DNA of 64,000 nucleotides from assembly GCF_002086695.1 (NCBI RefSeq), contig NZ_MVIH01000003.1, positions 124,001 through 188,000 on the forward strand. Reading direction: 5' to 3'. The position numbers and the translations under genes are program-made. The notes beneath the pieces were generated by a model. It was not told where the DNA came from. It searched no databases and saw only the letters and a list, made by a program, of their open reading frames with translations. Each line of letters starts with the position of its first letter. Position 1 is the stretch's first letter. Of this stretch, positions 1 to 8,612 are shown piece by piece. This stretch comes from Mycolicibacterium rhodesiae. Lineage in GTDB: Bacteria > Actinomycetota > Actinomycetes > Mycobacteriales > Mycobacteriaceae.

Positions 1-1367
1 ACCGAGATGACGCCCGGGGTGCTCCGGATGGCCGCCTCCAGCGCGACGCCGGCGTCGCTGCGACCGATGACCCGCGTCGGGTCGGTCAAGCCGCTGGGGA
101 AGTGCGCCGACAGCGTCCGATAACCGGCCACCGAGTCGGCGCTGACCCGGAACTGGTCGATCTGGTTCAGCCCCACCGGGGTTGCCAGTAACCCGGTCGC
201 CAGCACGATCAGCACCGCCGTGGAGGCGACGGTGACCCGGCCGGCATGGTTGGACACCCAGTCGGCGACCCGATGCCAGGCGCCGGTGGCGGTGATCTGT
301 TCACCGCCGGGGCGAGGTATGAACGGCCAGAACAGCTTCGGGCCGAACAATGCCAGCAGCGGCGGAAGCATCAGCAGCACGAACACGGCCGCGACCACCA
401 GCCCGGACGCCGCCTGGACGCCGAGGCTACGGGTGCTCGGCGACGACGCGAACAGCAGCGTCAGCAAGGCCAGCACCACCGTCGCGTTGCTGGCCGCGAT
501 CGCAGGCCCGGCGAACCGGACCGCCGTGCGCAGCGCGGCACGGTGATCTCCGGTCGAACGCAATTCCTCCCGATAGCGCGAAATCAACAGCAGCGCATAG
601 TTCGTCCCGGCGCCGAACACGAGCACGCTGGTGATGCCGGACGTCGAACCGTCGGCGGTCATGCCGGTGCCTTCGGCGATCGCCGAACCCAGCACCGCGG
701 CCACCCGATCGGCGAACGCGATGACGAGAAGAGGAACCAGCCACAGCACCGGGGATCGGTAGGTGATGATCAACAGCAGCGCGACCACCGCGCCGGTGAC
801 GGCCAGCAGCGTGATGTTCGCCCCGGAGAACGCATTCGCGATGTCGGCGCCGAATGCGGGTCCACCGGTGACGTTGGTTGTCAGGTCACCGGGCAGCCCC
901 GACTTGGCGGCCTCTCGCAGCGATTTGACTTGATCGTTGAGTGCGAACCCGGACAGCGTGGAGTCGATCGGCACCGGCGCCAGAGCGGCCTTGCCGTCCT
1001 CGGACGCGGTGACCGGAATCGGGGGACCGCCCGTGCCGGTTTCGGCAACCATCCGCCCGCGGGCCGCGTCGGCGGCGGCCAGGTCGGCAGGGGTCAACGC
1101 CTCGCCGTCGGTGCGCGTGACGACGAGGATCACCGGCGCCGCCCCGCCACCCGGAAATTCCTTGAGCACCGCGGCGGCCTTGGCGGATTCCGCGCTGGGG
1201 GGAAGGGCGACCGGTGACTGATCGGCCGACGAGCCCTGCCCTATGACGCCCATCAATCCGCCGCCGATCACCGCGATGATCAGCGCCAACAGCCAGGAAA
1301 GTCGCTTGCTGACAAGCTCGCCGACGCGGTCCCAGACGGGTCGCCGGCCCTCGAGTCCTCGGTGCAT
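1..1367 (-). CDS. MMPL/RND family transporter, C-terminal part cut off by window edge
   Basis: Inner-membrane transporter of the MMPL (RND-like) superfamily, which in mycobacteria exports lipids or drugs using proton motive force. About 455 N-terminal residues are present and the rest lies left of the window. A basic N-terminus leads into a first membrane helix (SWLLALIIAVIGGGLMG), an extracytoplasmic domain of about 150 residues, and then a run of helices with MMPL hallmarks (GGPAFGADI, TYRSPVLWLVPLL, SRYREEL). Where MmpL3-type proteins have an Asp in the proton-relay pair, this one reads GAGTNYALLL, with Asn. Start is the ATG at 1367, 59 bp from the divergent MarR gene, which is its likely regulator (inference). 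Substrate unknown. Confidence 0.9.
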   Translation of the reverse strand, partial: MHRGLEGRRPVWDRVGELVSKRLSWLLALIIAVIGGGLMGVIGQGSSADQSPVALPPSAESAKAAAVLKEFPGGGAAPVILVVTRTDGEALTPADLAAADAARGRMVAETGTGGPPIPVTASEDGKAALAPVPIDSTLSGFALNDQVKSLREAAKSGLPGDLTTNVTGGPAFGADIANAFSGANITLLAVTGAVVALLLIITYRSPVLWLVPLLVIAFADRVAAVLGSAIAEGTGMTADGSTSGITSVLVFGAGTNYALLLISRYREELRSTGDHRAALRTAVRFAGPAIAASNATVVLALLTLLFASSPSTRSLGVQAASGLVVAAVFVLLMLPPLLALFGPKLFWPFIPRPGGEQITATGAWHRVADWVSNHAGRVTVASTAVLIVLATGLLATPVGLNQIDQFRVSADSVAGYRTLSAHFPSGLTDPTRVIGRSDAGVALEAAIRSTPGVIS

Positions 1368-1426
1368 GACCCCAACATAGCTTCAAATTCTTAACATTTC
1401 ATCTACTTAATGGATACTCTGGTGGC
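1368..1426. promoter_or_regulatory. Divergent promoter region between MMPL transporter and MarR regulator
   Basis: This short spacer is strikingly AT-rich for the window and separates two divergent start codons, so it must hold both promoters. It contains CTTAA twice, at 1390-1394 and 1406-1410, 16 bp apart, in an AT-rich context. MarR proteins usually bind such spacers and repress both genes; that this is the operator is inference. Confidence 0.5.
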
Positions 1427-1900
1427 ATGGATCCCTCCGGCAGGCCCGCCCTGGAGGCCGCCGTGGTCGCCGACGTGCAGGCGCTGTCCGCCGAATCGGA
1501 TCAGATCGGTCGCGCCTTCGCCGGTATCCACCAGTTGTCGGCCAACGATTTCCGCGCACTGGTGCACGTGATGGTCGCCGAGAACGCCGGCACCCCGCTG
1601 ACCGCCGGGGAGCTGCGCACCCGGATGGGACTCTCGGGTGCGGCCATCACCTACCTGGTCGAGCGGATGATCGAATCCGGCCATCTGCGGCGCGACTCCG
1701 ACCCGGCCGACCGCCGGAAGGTGCTCCTGCGCTACGCCGACCACGGCATCGAGGTCGGCAGGGCGTTCTTCACGCCGCTGGCCACCCACACCCACCGCGC
1801 CCTGGACGAGATACCCGACTCTGATCTCGAGGCGGCCCATCGCGTCTTCACCGCGGTGCTGGCGGCAATGGCGGACTTCCGCGCCGATCTGAATTCATAG
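1427..1900 (+). CDS. MarR family transcriptional regulator
   Basis: Predicted dimeric winged-helix repressor of 157 residues, the normal MarR length. The helix-turn-helix core is around residues 62-90 (TAGELRTRMGLSGAAITYLV, then ERMIESGHL) and the beta-wing carries the family signature DPADRRKVLL. Start is the ATG at 1427. The gene is divergent from an MMPL efflux-type transporter, an arrangement typical of a MarR protein that controls the pump and itself in response to a small ligand. The ligand cannot be read from the sequence. Confidence 0.9.
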   Translation: MDPSGRPALEAAVVADVQALSAESDQIGRAFAGIHQLSANDFRALVHVMVAENAGTPLTAGELRTRMGLSGAAITYLVERMIESGHLRRDSDPADRRKVLLRYADHGIEVGRAFFTPLATHTHRALDEIPDSDLEAAHRVFTAVLAAMADFRADLNS

Positions 1901-2009
1901 CCGGTCCACTTGGCGGCCTCGTCATTTTTGCCGACTTTGCTGCGGGCCATGGTGAAGTAGGCAAAGCTATTGGCGTCTAACGGGTCTTGGGGAATCGAGT
2001 GATTGCGCG

Positions 2010-3713
2010 ATGAAGCGAACCAAACAACTCTGCGTCGGCGTCGCGGCGGCAGGCCTCTTCGGTCTCGGGTCGACGGTCGCGACGGCGGTCGCCTACGCGG
2101 ACACTGGCGCCGCCGGCTCCGGTGGCGGTGCATCGGCGAGCGCAGCCAAAGGCGGCCCGTCCAATGCGGGGCCGAAGGCCCGCAATCGTTCGACCACCGC
2201 GGGTGCGGTGAGTCAACCCGCGAAGTCGTCCGCGGTCCGTAAACCCGCAGCGGGGGTGCGGAAATCGGCAAGTCCAGCGGCAGAGGCTCTTTCGGCGGCC
2301 CTGTCCACTCTTGGCATCACGCCGGTGGCCTCCGGCAGCGGCGCGGGCTCGTCGACGGTGTCGCCCGCGGTCGGTCGCAGCCGTCGCGGCCTGGTGATGA
2401 CGGCAACCGCGTCCGCGGCCGCGGCGAGCAACGGCGGATCGGTCAGCACGCTGGCCGCAGGCACGCCAACCCACGTGCTGGTGATCGGGATCGACGGAAC
2501 GAATCTCAGCGCCATCCTGTCCAACCCCGACAACGTCAACCTGCAGGCCCTGATGACCACCGGCACCACCGCGGCGTCGACCATGGTCGGGCACACCACG
2601 ATGTCCAACCCGTCGTGGACTGGCATCTTGACCGGCGTGTGGAGTGAGAAGACGGGTCTGTTCAACAATGTCTTCACGCCGTGGACCTACGATAAGTGGC
2701 CGACGGTCTTCAACCAGCTCGAAACTGCCGACCCCAACATCGAGACCACGGCGATCGCGGACTGGGAGAACATCGCCCAGATCGCCGGGGCCGGTTCGAT
2801 TCCCGCCGACGTGATCAAGTTCTTCCCGAAGTACAACAACAGCTGGCTGGATACCGACGACCTGGTGGGCCAGGCGTCCGTCGACGCGATCAACGGCACC
2901 ACCGCGGGCGTCTCGAGCTTCAACTTCACCTACTTCGTCGGTGTCGACAACACCGGGCACGAATACGACGCCGGGTCGCAGCAGTACAAGGATGCGCTCA
3001 AGAACGTCGACGACAACGTCGGCGACATCATGGCCGCGGTCACCGATTGGAACTCCGCGCATCCCGATGAGAAGTGGACGGTGCTGGTGACCACCGACCA
3101 CGGCCAGGTGCCGTGGCCGACGATCCGGCTCGGGTCGGACATGCGCGCACACGGCTTCCAAACACCCTGGGAGACGACCACATTCGTGATCGCAAACGGC
3201 GCCGGCTTCACCGCCGGGGCGATCAACAACACCTATTCCAACATCGACATCACCCCCACGGTGGACGCCCTGTTCGGGCTGACGCCCCCGTCCTATTCGG
3301 CCGGTTCACCTCTGATGGACCTCGCCGGAAGTGATTACAAACCCCTGGTCCCCGGCTTCGACGGGATCAACCAGGCCTTGACCGACGCGATCGCGATGTA
3401 CGGCTATCCCGACGTGGCGACGAACATCGCCCTGGACCTGCGCACCGTCGCGGGCTTCGTTCCCTATTTCGTGTACTCGGTCTTCAACGGACTCACCGCG
3501 GACATGACCGGACCGTTCAAGCTGCCGATCCAATTCGTCGGTGCGGTGCTCTATCAACTCGTGAACATCCCCGCGCAGATCATCGCCCGGTTGACCGGGG
3601 TGACCGGCAATCAGATCATCCCGCCGGACCTGTGGCCGTACACGCCTGTGCCCGGCGTGCAGCCGCTGCCCCCGGCGACCGCGGTGCCCAGCCCGGAGGC
3701 CATCGCAGTCTGA
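2010..3713 (+). CDS. Exported alkaline-phosphatase-superfamily phosphodiesterase
   Basis: Secreted hydrolase of the type I phosphodiesterase/nucleotide pyrophosphatase group, 567 residues. A Sec signal peptide (KRTKQLCVGVAAAGLFGLG, cleavage near VAYA-D around residue 30) is followed by about 120 residues of Ala/Ser/Gly-rich low-complexity sequence. The catalytic domain starts near residue 153: VLVIGIDGTN (first metal Asp), a nucleophile segment GHTTMSNPSWTGILTG, FVGVDNTGHEYDAG (metal Asp and His) and TTDHGQ (metal Asp/His). The C-terminal ~130 residues, after the catalytic domain, are hydrophobic then Pro-rich and of unknown role. Substrate (nucleotide, phospholipid head group or other phosphodiester) is not determinable. 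Start is the ATG at 2010. Confidence 0.85.
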   Translation: MKRTKQLCVGVAAAGLFGLGSTVATAVAYADTGAAGSGGGASASAAKGGPSNAGPKARNRSTTAGAVSQPAKSSAVRKPAAGVRKSASPAAEALSAALSTLGITPVASGSGAGSSTVSPAVGRSRRGLVMTATASAAAASNGGSVSTLAAGTPTHVLVIGIDGTNLSAILSNPDNVNLQALMTTGTTAASTMVGHTTMSNPSWTGILTGVWSEKTGLFNNVFTPWTYDKWPTVFNQLETADPNIETTAIADWENIAQIAGAGSIPADVIKFFPKYNNSWLDTDDLVGQASVDAINGTTAGVSSFNFTYFVGVDNTGHEYDAGSQQYKDALKNVDDNVGDIMAAVTDWNSAHPDEKWTVLVTTDHGQVPWPTIRLGSDMRAHGFQTPWETTTFVIANGAGFTAGAINNTYSNIDITPTVDALFGLTPPSYSAGSPLMDLAGSDYKPLVPGFDGINQALTDAIAMYGYPDVATNIALDLRTVAGFVPYFVYSVFNGLTADMTGPFKLPIQFVGAVLYQLVNIPAQIIARLTGVTGNQIIPPDLWPYTPVPGVQPLPPATAVPSPEAIAV

Positions 3714-3742
3714 GTGTCGGCCCCGCCTGGTTAGGTGGGGGC

Positions 3743-4855
3743 GTGCTCGACACCGTCGCCGTGGAGAACTACCGGTCGCTGCGCCGGCTGATCGTGCCGC
3801 TGCGCGGGCTCAACGTGGTCACCGGCGCGAACGGCGCAGGCAAATCCAGCCTGTACCGGGCGCTGCGGCTGCTGGCCGACTCGGCGCGCAACGGCGCGGT
3901 CAGTGCGCTGGCCCGGGAGGGCGGGCTCAGCTCGACGATGTGGGCCGGGCCCGGCATGACGGGTCCGGTGAGCCTGAAGCTCGGCTTCGCCGGTGAGGAC
4001 TTCGGTTACGCCGTGGACTTCGGCCTGCCCCAGGAGACCGAAACCGCGTTCAACCTGGACCCCGAGATCAAGTCGGAAGCCGTGTGGGCCGGTGCGACGC
4101 TGCGGCCCTCGGCACTGCTGGCCCAGCGGTCGGTACGCACCGTTCTGCTCCGCGATGCCGACGACGGCTGGCACCCGACGGCCACACTGCGGCCGTTCGA
4201 CAGCATGCTCAGCGAGGTCGCCGACCCGCAGGCGGCACCCGAACTGCTGGCATTGCGCGAGCGGGTCCGGTCGTGGCGGTTCTACGACCACGTCCGGACC
4301 GACAGCGACGCGCCGGCCCGCCAGCCGCAGATCGGCACCCGCACAATGGTTTTGAGCCATGACGGGGCAGACCTTGCCGCGGCACTGCAGACCATCGCCG
4401 AGATCGGCGACGCCGCTGCGCTGGCTGAGGCCGTGGACAACGCGTTCCCCGGCAGCAGGGTGCAGATCCGCACCGAAGGCCGGTTCGAGGTGACGCTGCG
4501 CCAGCCCGGCATGCTGCGTGCCCTCACCGCGGCCGAGCTGTCCGACGGCACGCTGCGCTACCTGCTGTGGGTCGCGGCTCTGCTCACGCCGCGACCGGCC
4601 GAGCTGACCGTGCTCAACGAACCGGAGTCCAGCCTGCACCCCGACCTGTTGCCCGCACTGGCCGCGCTCATCGCGCGGTCCTCGGAACGCACGCAGATCG
4701 TGGTCGTCACGCACTCCGCCCCGTTGGTCGAGGCGCTGCGCAGGCGCACGCACGACATCAACGCCATCGAACTCACCAAGGAACAGGGCCAGACCGCGAT
4801 CGTCGGCCAGGGCCTCCTGGACGAGCCGTCCTGGCACTGGCCTACGCGGGGATGA
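3743..4855 (+). CDS. AAA family ATPase (RecF/SMC/OLD-like)
   Basis: Predicted cytoplasmic ABC-type ATPase of 370 residues. It has a Walker A loop GANGAGKSS about 25 residues in, the family start motif VENYRSLRRL just before it, an ABC-signature-like LSDGTLRYL, Walker B LTVLNEPESSLHPDL around residue 287, and an H-loop VVVTHSAPLVEAL. There is no room for a coiled coil, so it belongs with the short AAA_21/DUF2813-like proteins rather than SMC or full RecF. The start is the GTG at 3743, preceded by a purine-rich GGTGGGGG; a longer in-frame upstream extension would overlap the preceding gene. Such ATPases act in DNA repair, defence or unknown processes. No nuclease partner is adjacent, so the role is open. 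Confidence 0.8.
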   Translation: MLDTVAVENYRSLRRLIVPLRGLNVVTGANGAGKSSLYRALRLLADSARNGAVSALAREGGLSSTMWAGPGMTGPVSLKLGFAGEDFGYAVDFGLPQETETAFNLDPEIKSEAVWAGATLRPSALLAQRSVRTVLLRDADDGWHPTATLRPFDSMLSEVADPQAAPELLALRERVRSWRFYDHVRTDSDAPARQPQIGTRTMVLSHDGADLAAALQTIAEIGDAAALAEAVDNAFPGSRVQIRTEGRFEVTLRQPGMLRALTAAELSDGTLRYLLWVAALLTPRPAELTVLNEPESSLHPDLLPALAALIARSSERTQIVVVTHSAPLVEALRRRTHDINAIELTKEQGQTAIVGQGLLDEPSWHWPTRG

Positions 4856-4876
4856 ACCCACCTATCCTTGGGCATC

Positions 4877-6055
4877 ATGCGTGTGATGCTGGTCGGGTCG
4901 GGTGAGCTGAGTCGGGAGTTGGTGCTGGCGTTCCAGCGACTCGGAGCCGAGGTGGTCGCCGTCGACCGCTACGCCGACGCACCAGCCCACGACGTCGCCG
5001 ACGAGGCGCTGGTCGTGAAGATCACCGACCCCGACGAGCTGACCGCGGCCATCACCCGCGTCGAACCCGAGTACGTTGTCGTCGACACCAATGCCGTGGC
5101 CATCGACGCGCTCCGGGCGGCCGCCGACAGCGGGGCCACCCAGGTGGTGCCGGGTGTGTACGCCACCCAGCTGAGCCTGGACCGCGAGGGCATGCGCCGG
5201 CTGGCCGCCGACGAGCTGGGCCTGCCGACCGCGCCGTTCTGGTTCGCCGGGTCGGTCGCGGAGCTGACCGCCGTCGCCGACCATGCCGGGTTCCCGCTCG
5301 TGGTCAAGCCGGTGATCGGGGTGCCGGGCCAGGGCCAGTCGGTGCTGCTGCGCCCCGACGACGTCGAGCCCGCCTGGCAGCGCGCCGTCGCGGCCGGTGG
5401 CAGGGTGCCGCACAACCGCGTGCTGGCCGAGACCGTCGTCGAGATCGACTACGCCGTCACCTTGCTCACGGTGCGGACCGACGGGCCGGCAGGGCCCGCA
5501 CTGCACTTCTGCGAGCCGATCGGACATCGCCAGGTCGACGGCGGTGTCTTGGAGTCCTGGCAGCCTCAGCAGATGACGCTGGCGGCGCTCGGGGCGGCGA
5601 AGTCGGTGGCCGCACGGATCGTGCGGGCGCTCGGCGGCCGCGGTGTGTTCGGGGTGGAGCTGCTGGTGCGCGGCGACGAAGTGTATTTCTCCGATGTCAG
5701 TGTGCGTCCCTACGACAGCGGGCTGGTCACCATGCGCACCCAGCGACTGTCGGAGTTCGAGCTTCACGCCCGTGCGGTTCTGGGGCTGCCGGTGGACACC
5801 ATCATGATCTCGCCGGGCGCCGCGGAGGTCACCTACGGCGGTTCCGAGGAGAGCGCCGGCCGCGCCGACATCAACCCGGCGGTGCTGGCCGAGGCCATGG
5901 CTGTGCCGGAGAGCGACGTGCGGCTGCTGGGCCGACACGAGGGCGCCGCGCGGTTGCGGCTGGGCGTCGCTCTGGCCACCGCATCCGATGTCACCGCCGC
6001 CCGCGATAGGGTTCGCCAGGTGTCGACCGCCCTGCACCGCGTGTGGCAGCCATGA
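4877..6055 (+). CDS. purT: Formate-dependent phosphoribosylglycinamide formyltransferase (GART 2)
   Basis: ATP-grasp enzyme that uses formate and ATP to formylate GAR in purine biosynthesis, in the cytoplasm. The N-terminal Rossmann-like segment MLVGSGELSRELVLAFQRLG and the following AVDRYADAPAH are diagnostic of PurT; the ATP-grasp core follows (FPLVVKPVIGVPGQGQS, ETVVEIDYAVTLLTVR, GVFGVELLVRGDEVYFSDVS). About 392 residues is normal for the family. I chose the ATG at 4877; a TTG three codons upstream (4868) is possible because neither has a clear Shine-Dalgarno. It starts the run purT - 6052 gene - rhodanese - metZ, matching Rv0389-Rv0391 of M. tuberculosis apart from the small membrane protein. 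Confidence 0.92.
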   Translation: MRVMLVGSGELSRELVLAFQRLGAEVVAVDRYADAPAHDVADEALVVKITDPDELTAAITRVEPEYVVVDTNAVAIDALRAAADSGATQVVPGVYATQLSLDREGMRRLAADELGLPTAPFWFAGSVAELTAVADHAGFPLVVKPVIGVPGQGQSVLLRPDDVEPAWQRAVAAGGRVPHNRVLAETVVEIDYAVTLLTVRTDGPAGPALHFCEPIGHRQVDGGVLESWQPQQMTLAALGAAKSVAARIVRALGGRGVFGVELLVRGDEVYFSDVSVRPYDSGLVTMRTQRLSEFELHARAVLGLPVDTIMISPGAAEVTYGGSEESAGRADINPAVLAEAMAVPESDVRLLGRHEGAARLRLGVALATASDVTAARDRVRQVSTALHRVWQP

Positions 6056-6492
6056 CCGAACCCGAGGACGACGGCGCCAGTCCGATGCCCATTCTGATCG
6101 CGCTGGGTGTCGCGGTACTGGTGCTCGCCGCGGTGGGGATCGCCTGGCTGGTCGACGACAAGAAGCCGATGAGCGAGGACGTGCTGGTCGGTCGCGCCGC
6201 GGTCGGGCAGAACGACGCGCTGCAGCGCGACAACTACCCGGATTTTCGCAAGTTCACCTGCGCCGCGCAGCAGGGTGTCGAGGCCGATGTTCTTGGCAGC
6301 CAACAGAAGTCGAAGGCCGCACGCGGTGCGCGATACGTCGATGACGTCACCGACGTGAAGATCGACGGTGACAGGGCCACCGCCACCGTCGTCTACCACT
6401 TCGAAAAGGCGGCGGACACCAAGCTCAAGACCCCGATGACCTTTGCCCGGGAGAACGGGGAGTGGACCGTGTGCTCGCCCGGTCCGGTCTGA
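6052..6492 (+). CDS. Small membrane-anchored protein, NTF2-like extracytoplasmic domain
   Basis: Unrecognised 146-residue protein. A short acidic N-terminus precedes one membrane helix (ILIALGVAVLVLAAVGIAWL, residues 14-33). A soluble domain of about 105 residues outside the membrane follows, with two Cys (FTCAAQ and WTVCSPG) that could form a disulfide. The alternating pattern ending in DGDRATATVVYHF ... GEWTVCSPGPV resembles the cystatin/NTF2-like domains common in mycobacterial Mce-associated and lumazine-binding-like proteins (inference). Its ATG overlaps the purT stop (ATGA), so it is translationally coupled to purT. Function unknown. Confidence 0.75.
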   Translation: MTEPEDDGASPMPILIALGVAVLVLAAVGIAWLVDDKKPMSEDVLVGRAAVGQNDALQRDNYPDFRKFTCAAQQGVEADVLGSQQKSKAARGARYVDDVTDVKIDGDRATATVVYHFEKAADTKLKTPMTFARENGEWTVCSPGPV

Positions 6493-6526
6493 GAACCATC
6501 CAGATTCGTGTGGAAGGATCGGACGG

Positions 6527-6940
6527 GTGAGTTACGCAGGAGATATCACCCCTGAAGAGAGCTGGAAGCTGCTCAGCGAGAACCCCGAGGCGGTGCTGGT
6601 GGACTGCCGTACCGACGCCGAATGGCGCTGGGTCGGCGTCCCCGATCTGTCCAGCCTGGGCCGCAATGTGGTGTTCGTGGAATGGAACCGCAGCAATGGT
6701 CAGCGCAACGAGGACTTCGTCGCCGAACTGAACGCCGCGGGTGTCACGGCCGGCGAGCGCCCGGTGGTGTTCCTCTGTCGCTCCGGGAACCGTTCCATCC
6801 CCGCTGCCGAGACGGCGACCGCCGCGGGAATCGCTCCCTCCTACAACATGCTTGACGGCTTCGAAGGCCAGCTCGACGCCGACGGCCACCGCGGCAGCAA
6901 CGGCTGGCGTGCCCTGGGTCTGCCCTGGAAGCAGTCATGA
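6527..6940 (+). CDS. Rhodanese-like domain protein (Rv0390-like)
   Basis: Single-domain sulfurtransferase candidate of 137 residues. It has the rhodanese fold landmarks VLVDCRTDAEWRWVG and the active-site loop CRSGNRS, whose Cys would carry the persulfide. Start is the GTG at 6527, with an AAGGA Shine-Dalgarno 7-10 bases upstream. Its last codons overlap the metZ ATG (ATGA), and the same pair (Rv0390-metZ) is adjacent in M. tuberculosis. A link to sulfur delivery for methionine synthesis is suggested by the coupling with metZ; this is inference from position. Confidence 0.9.
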   Translation: MSYAGDITPEESWKLLSENPEAVLVDCRTDAEWRWVGVPDLSSLGRNVVFVEWNRSNGQRNEDFVAELNAAGVTAGERPVVFLCRSGNRSIPAAETATAAGIAPSYNMLDGFEGQLDADGHRGSNGWRALGLPWKQS

Positions 6941-8157
6941 CCGACGCGACCGATCCGGTGCCGTCGGTCCGGATCCCCGCGCCGCTGCCCGACGGTGTCA
7001 GCCAGGCGACCATCGGGGTTCGGGGCGGCCTGCTGCGCTCGGGGTTCGAGGAGACCGCCGAGGGGCTGTATCTCACCTCGGGGTACGTGTATTCCTCGGC
7101 CGCCGAGGCAGAGAAGGCGTTCACCGGCGAGATCGACCGGTACGTCTACTCCCGCTACGGCAACCCGACGATCTCGATGTTCGAGGAGCGCCTGCGGCTG
7201 ATCGAGGGTGCGCCTGCCGCGTTCGCGACCGCGTCGGGGATGGCTGCGGTGTTCACCTCGCTGGGTGCGCTGCTGGGTGCCGGCGACCGGTTGGTGGCTG
7301 CGCGCAGCCTGTTCGGCTCGTGCTTCGTGGTGTGCAACGAGATCCTGCCGCGCTGGGGTGTGGAGACCGTCTTCGTCGACGGTGACGACCTGTCACAGTG
7401 GGAAGCGGCGCTGTCGGTGCCGACGCAGGCCGTGTTCTTCGAGACCCCGTCCAACCCGATGCAGTCGCTGGTCGACATCGCGGCGGTTTCCGAGATGGCG
7501 CATGCTGCCGGCGCAAAGGTGGTGCTGGACAACGTGTTCGCCACTCCGCTGCTGCAGCAGGGCATCCCGCTGGGCGTGGACGTGGTGGTGTATTCGGGCA
7601 CCAAGCATATCGACGGTCAGGGCCGTGTGCTCGGCGGCGCGATCCTCGGTGACAAGGAGTACATCGACGGGCCGGTGCAGAAACTGATGCGCCACACCGG
7701 CCCCGCGTTGAGCGCGTTCAACGCCTGGGTGTTGCTGAAGGGCCTGGAGACGATGGCGGTGCGGGTGGACTACTCGAATCGCTCCGCACAGCGCGTCGCC
7801 GAGTTCCTGGAAGCCCAGCCCGGCGTCAACTGGGTGAAATACCCCTTCCTGGAATCACATCCGCAGTTCGATCTGGCGAAGCGGCAGATGCGCGGCGGCG
7901 GCACCGTGGTGACGTTCGAACTGGAGGGCGGCAAGGCACGCGCCTTCGAGGTGCTCGACAAGCTTCAGGTCATCGATATCTCGAACAACCTCGGCGACGC
8001 CAAGACCCTGATCACACATCCGGCGACCACCACCCACCGGGCGATGGGACCGGAAGGGCGCGCCTCGATCGGGCTTGGTGACGGGGTGGTGCGGATTTCT
8101 GTCGGGCTGGAAGGCACCGAGGACCTGATCGCCGACCTGGATCGCGCGCTGGGCTAG
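6937..8157 (+). CDS. metZ: O-succinylhomoserine sulfhydrylase
   Basis: PLP enzyme of the Cys/Met metabolism family that joins sulfide to O-acylhomoserine to give homocysteine, in the cytoplasm. The 406 residues cover the whole family: YVYSRYGNPT near the N-terminus, the cofactor-ring stacking segment ATASGMAAV, FFETPSNPM, LDNVFATPLLQ, and the PLP lysine in VVVYSGTKHIDGQGRVLGG (Lys about residue 223). The C-terminal part has SNNLGDAKTLITHPATTTH and GVVRISVGLEG, typical of MetZ/MetB. The ATG overlaps the rhodanese stop. Distinguishing MetZ from MetY relies on length and on synteny with Rv0391. Confidence 0.95.
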   Translation: MTDATDPVPSVRIPAPLPDGVSQATIGVRGGLLRSGFEETAEGLYLTSGYVYSSAAEAEKAFTGEIDRYVYSRYGNPTISMFEERLRLIEGAPAAFATASGMAAVFTSLGALLGAGDRLVAARSLFGSCFVVCNEILPRWGVETVFVDGDDLSQWEAALSVPTQAVFFETPSNPMQSLVDIAAVSEMAHAAGAKVVLDNVFATPLLQQGIPLGVDVVVYSGTKHIDGQGRVLGGAILGDKEYIDGPVQKLMRHTGPALSAFNAWVLLKGLETMAVRVDYSNRSAQRVAEFLEAQPGVNWVKYPFLESHPQFDLAKRQMRGGGTVVTFELEGGKARAFEVLDKLQVIDISNNLGDAKTLITHPATTTHRAMGPEGRASIGLGDGVVRISVGLEGTEDLIADLDRALG

Positions 8158-8159
8158 CG

Positions 8160-8600
8160 GTGTCCCGGAAATCCGATGCCAAGAAGGCCCGCCGCAAAAA
8201 GCGGCAGGCAAGCCGTGACGAGCGCTGGTTGCCCGGCGACGTGAAGGGCGCCCTCGACGACGTTGACGTCGAATTGGCCCAAGCGGTCGAGACATTCGAC
8301 GAGTGGCTGACATCGCGCGGCTGGGCGTTCGACGCCGAGTTCTCCACCGACACTCTGATCAGCTGGTTCTTCGAGCCGTCGGCTGCCGCGGTGATCGACG
8401 AGGGATACGAGCCGGTCACCCGGATCTGGATCACGGCCTCCGGTGAGGACGATGACTTCCCGGAGCGGGTCAAGGCGGTGCTGGTCGGCACCGGCGAAGA
8501 CGCGGGTGCGCTCTACACCGTCGAACCGGAAGTGCTTCTCGCCCAGATCGACCCGATCGAGGCCTACCGGCCAGGGGATGCCGTGCCCGTCCTCGGCTGA
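8160..8600 (+). CDS. Conserved hypothetical protein with basic N-terminus
   Basis: Unrecognised 146-residue soluble protein. The first 22 residues are extremely basic (SRKSDAKKARRKKRQASRDE), which could bind nucleic acid or the ribosome; the rest is acidic (GEDDDFPERV) and rich in Trp/Phe (TLISWFFEPSA, TRIWITASGED), compatible with a small alpha/beta fold. No membrane helix or Cys is present. The GTG start at 8160 lies two bases after the metZ stop, so it is probably the last gene of the purT-metZ unit. I do not assign a function. Confidence 0.7.
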   Translation: MSRKSDAKKARRKKRQASRDERWLPGDVKGALDDVDVELAQAVETFDEWLTSRGWAFDAEFSTDTLISWFFEPSAAAVIDEGYEPVTRIWITASGEDDDFPERVKAVLVGTGEDAGALYTVEPEVLLAQIDPIEAYRPGDAVPVLG

Positions 8601-8612
8601 TATCGACGAGAC

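Noticed and set aside
246..1217. Long forward open frame of 323 codons antisense to the MMPL gene
   Set aside because: It is an Arg/Gly-rich shadow of the MMPL gene on the other strand, without a ribosome site or recognisable domain.
1732..2271. Reverse frame of 179 codons with a protein-like patch around 1900-1985
   Set aside because: A short stretch looks ordered but most of the frame is antisense to the MarR and phosphodiesterase genes; a gene remnant cannot be supported.
1977..3161. 394-codon reverse frame over the phosphodiesterase gene
   Set aside because: High GC third-position bias creates long antisense frames; its composition is His/Arg/Gly-rich and the sense gene has a signal peptide and full catalytic motifs.
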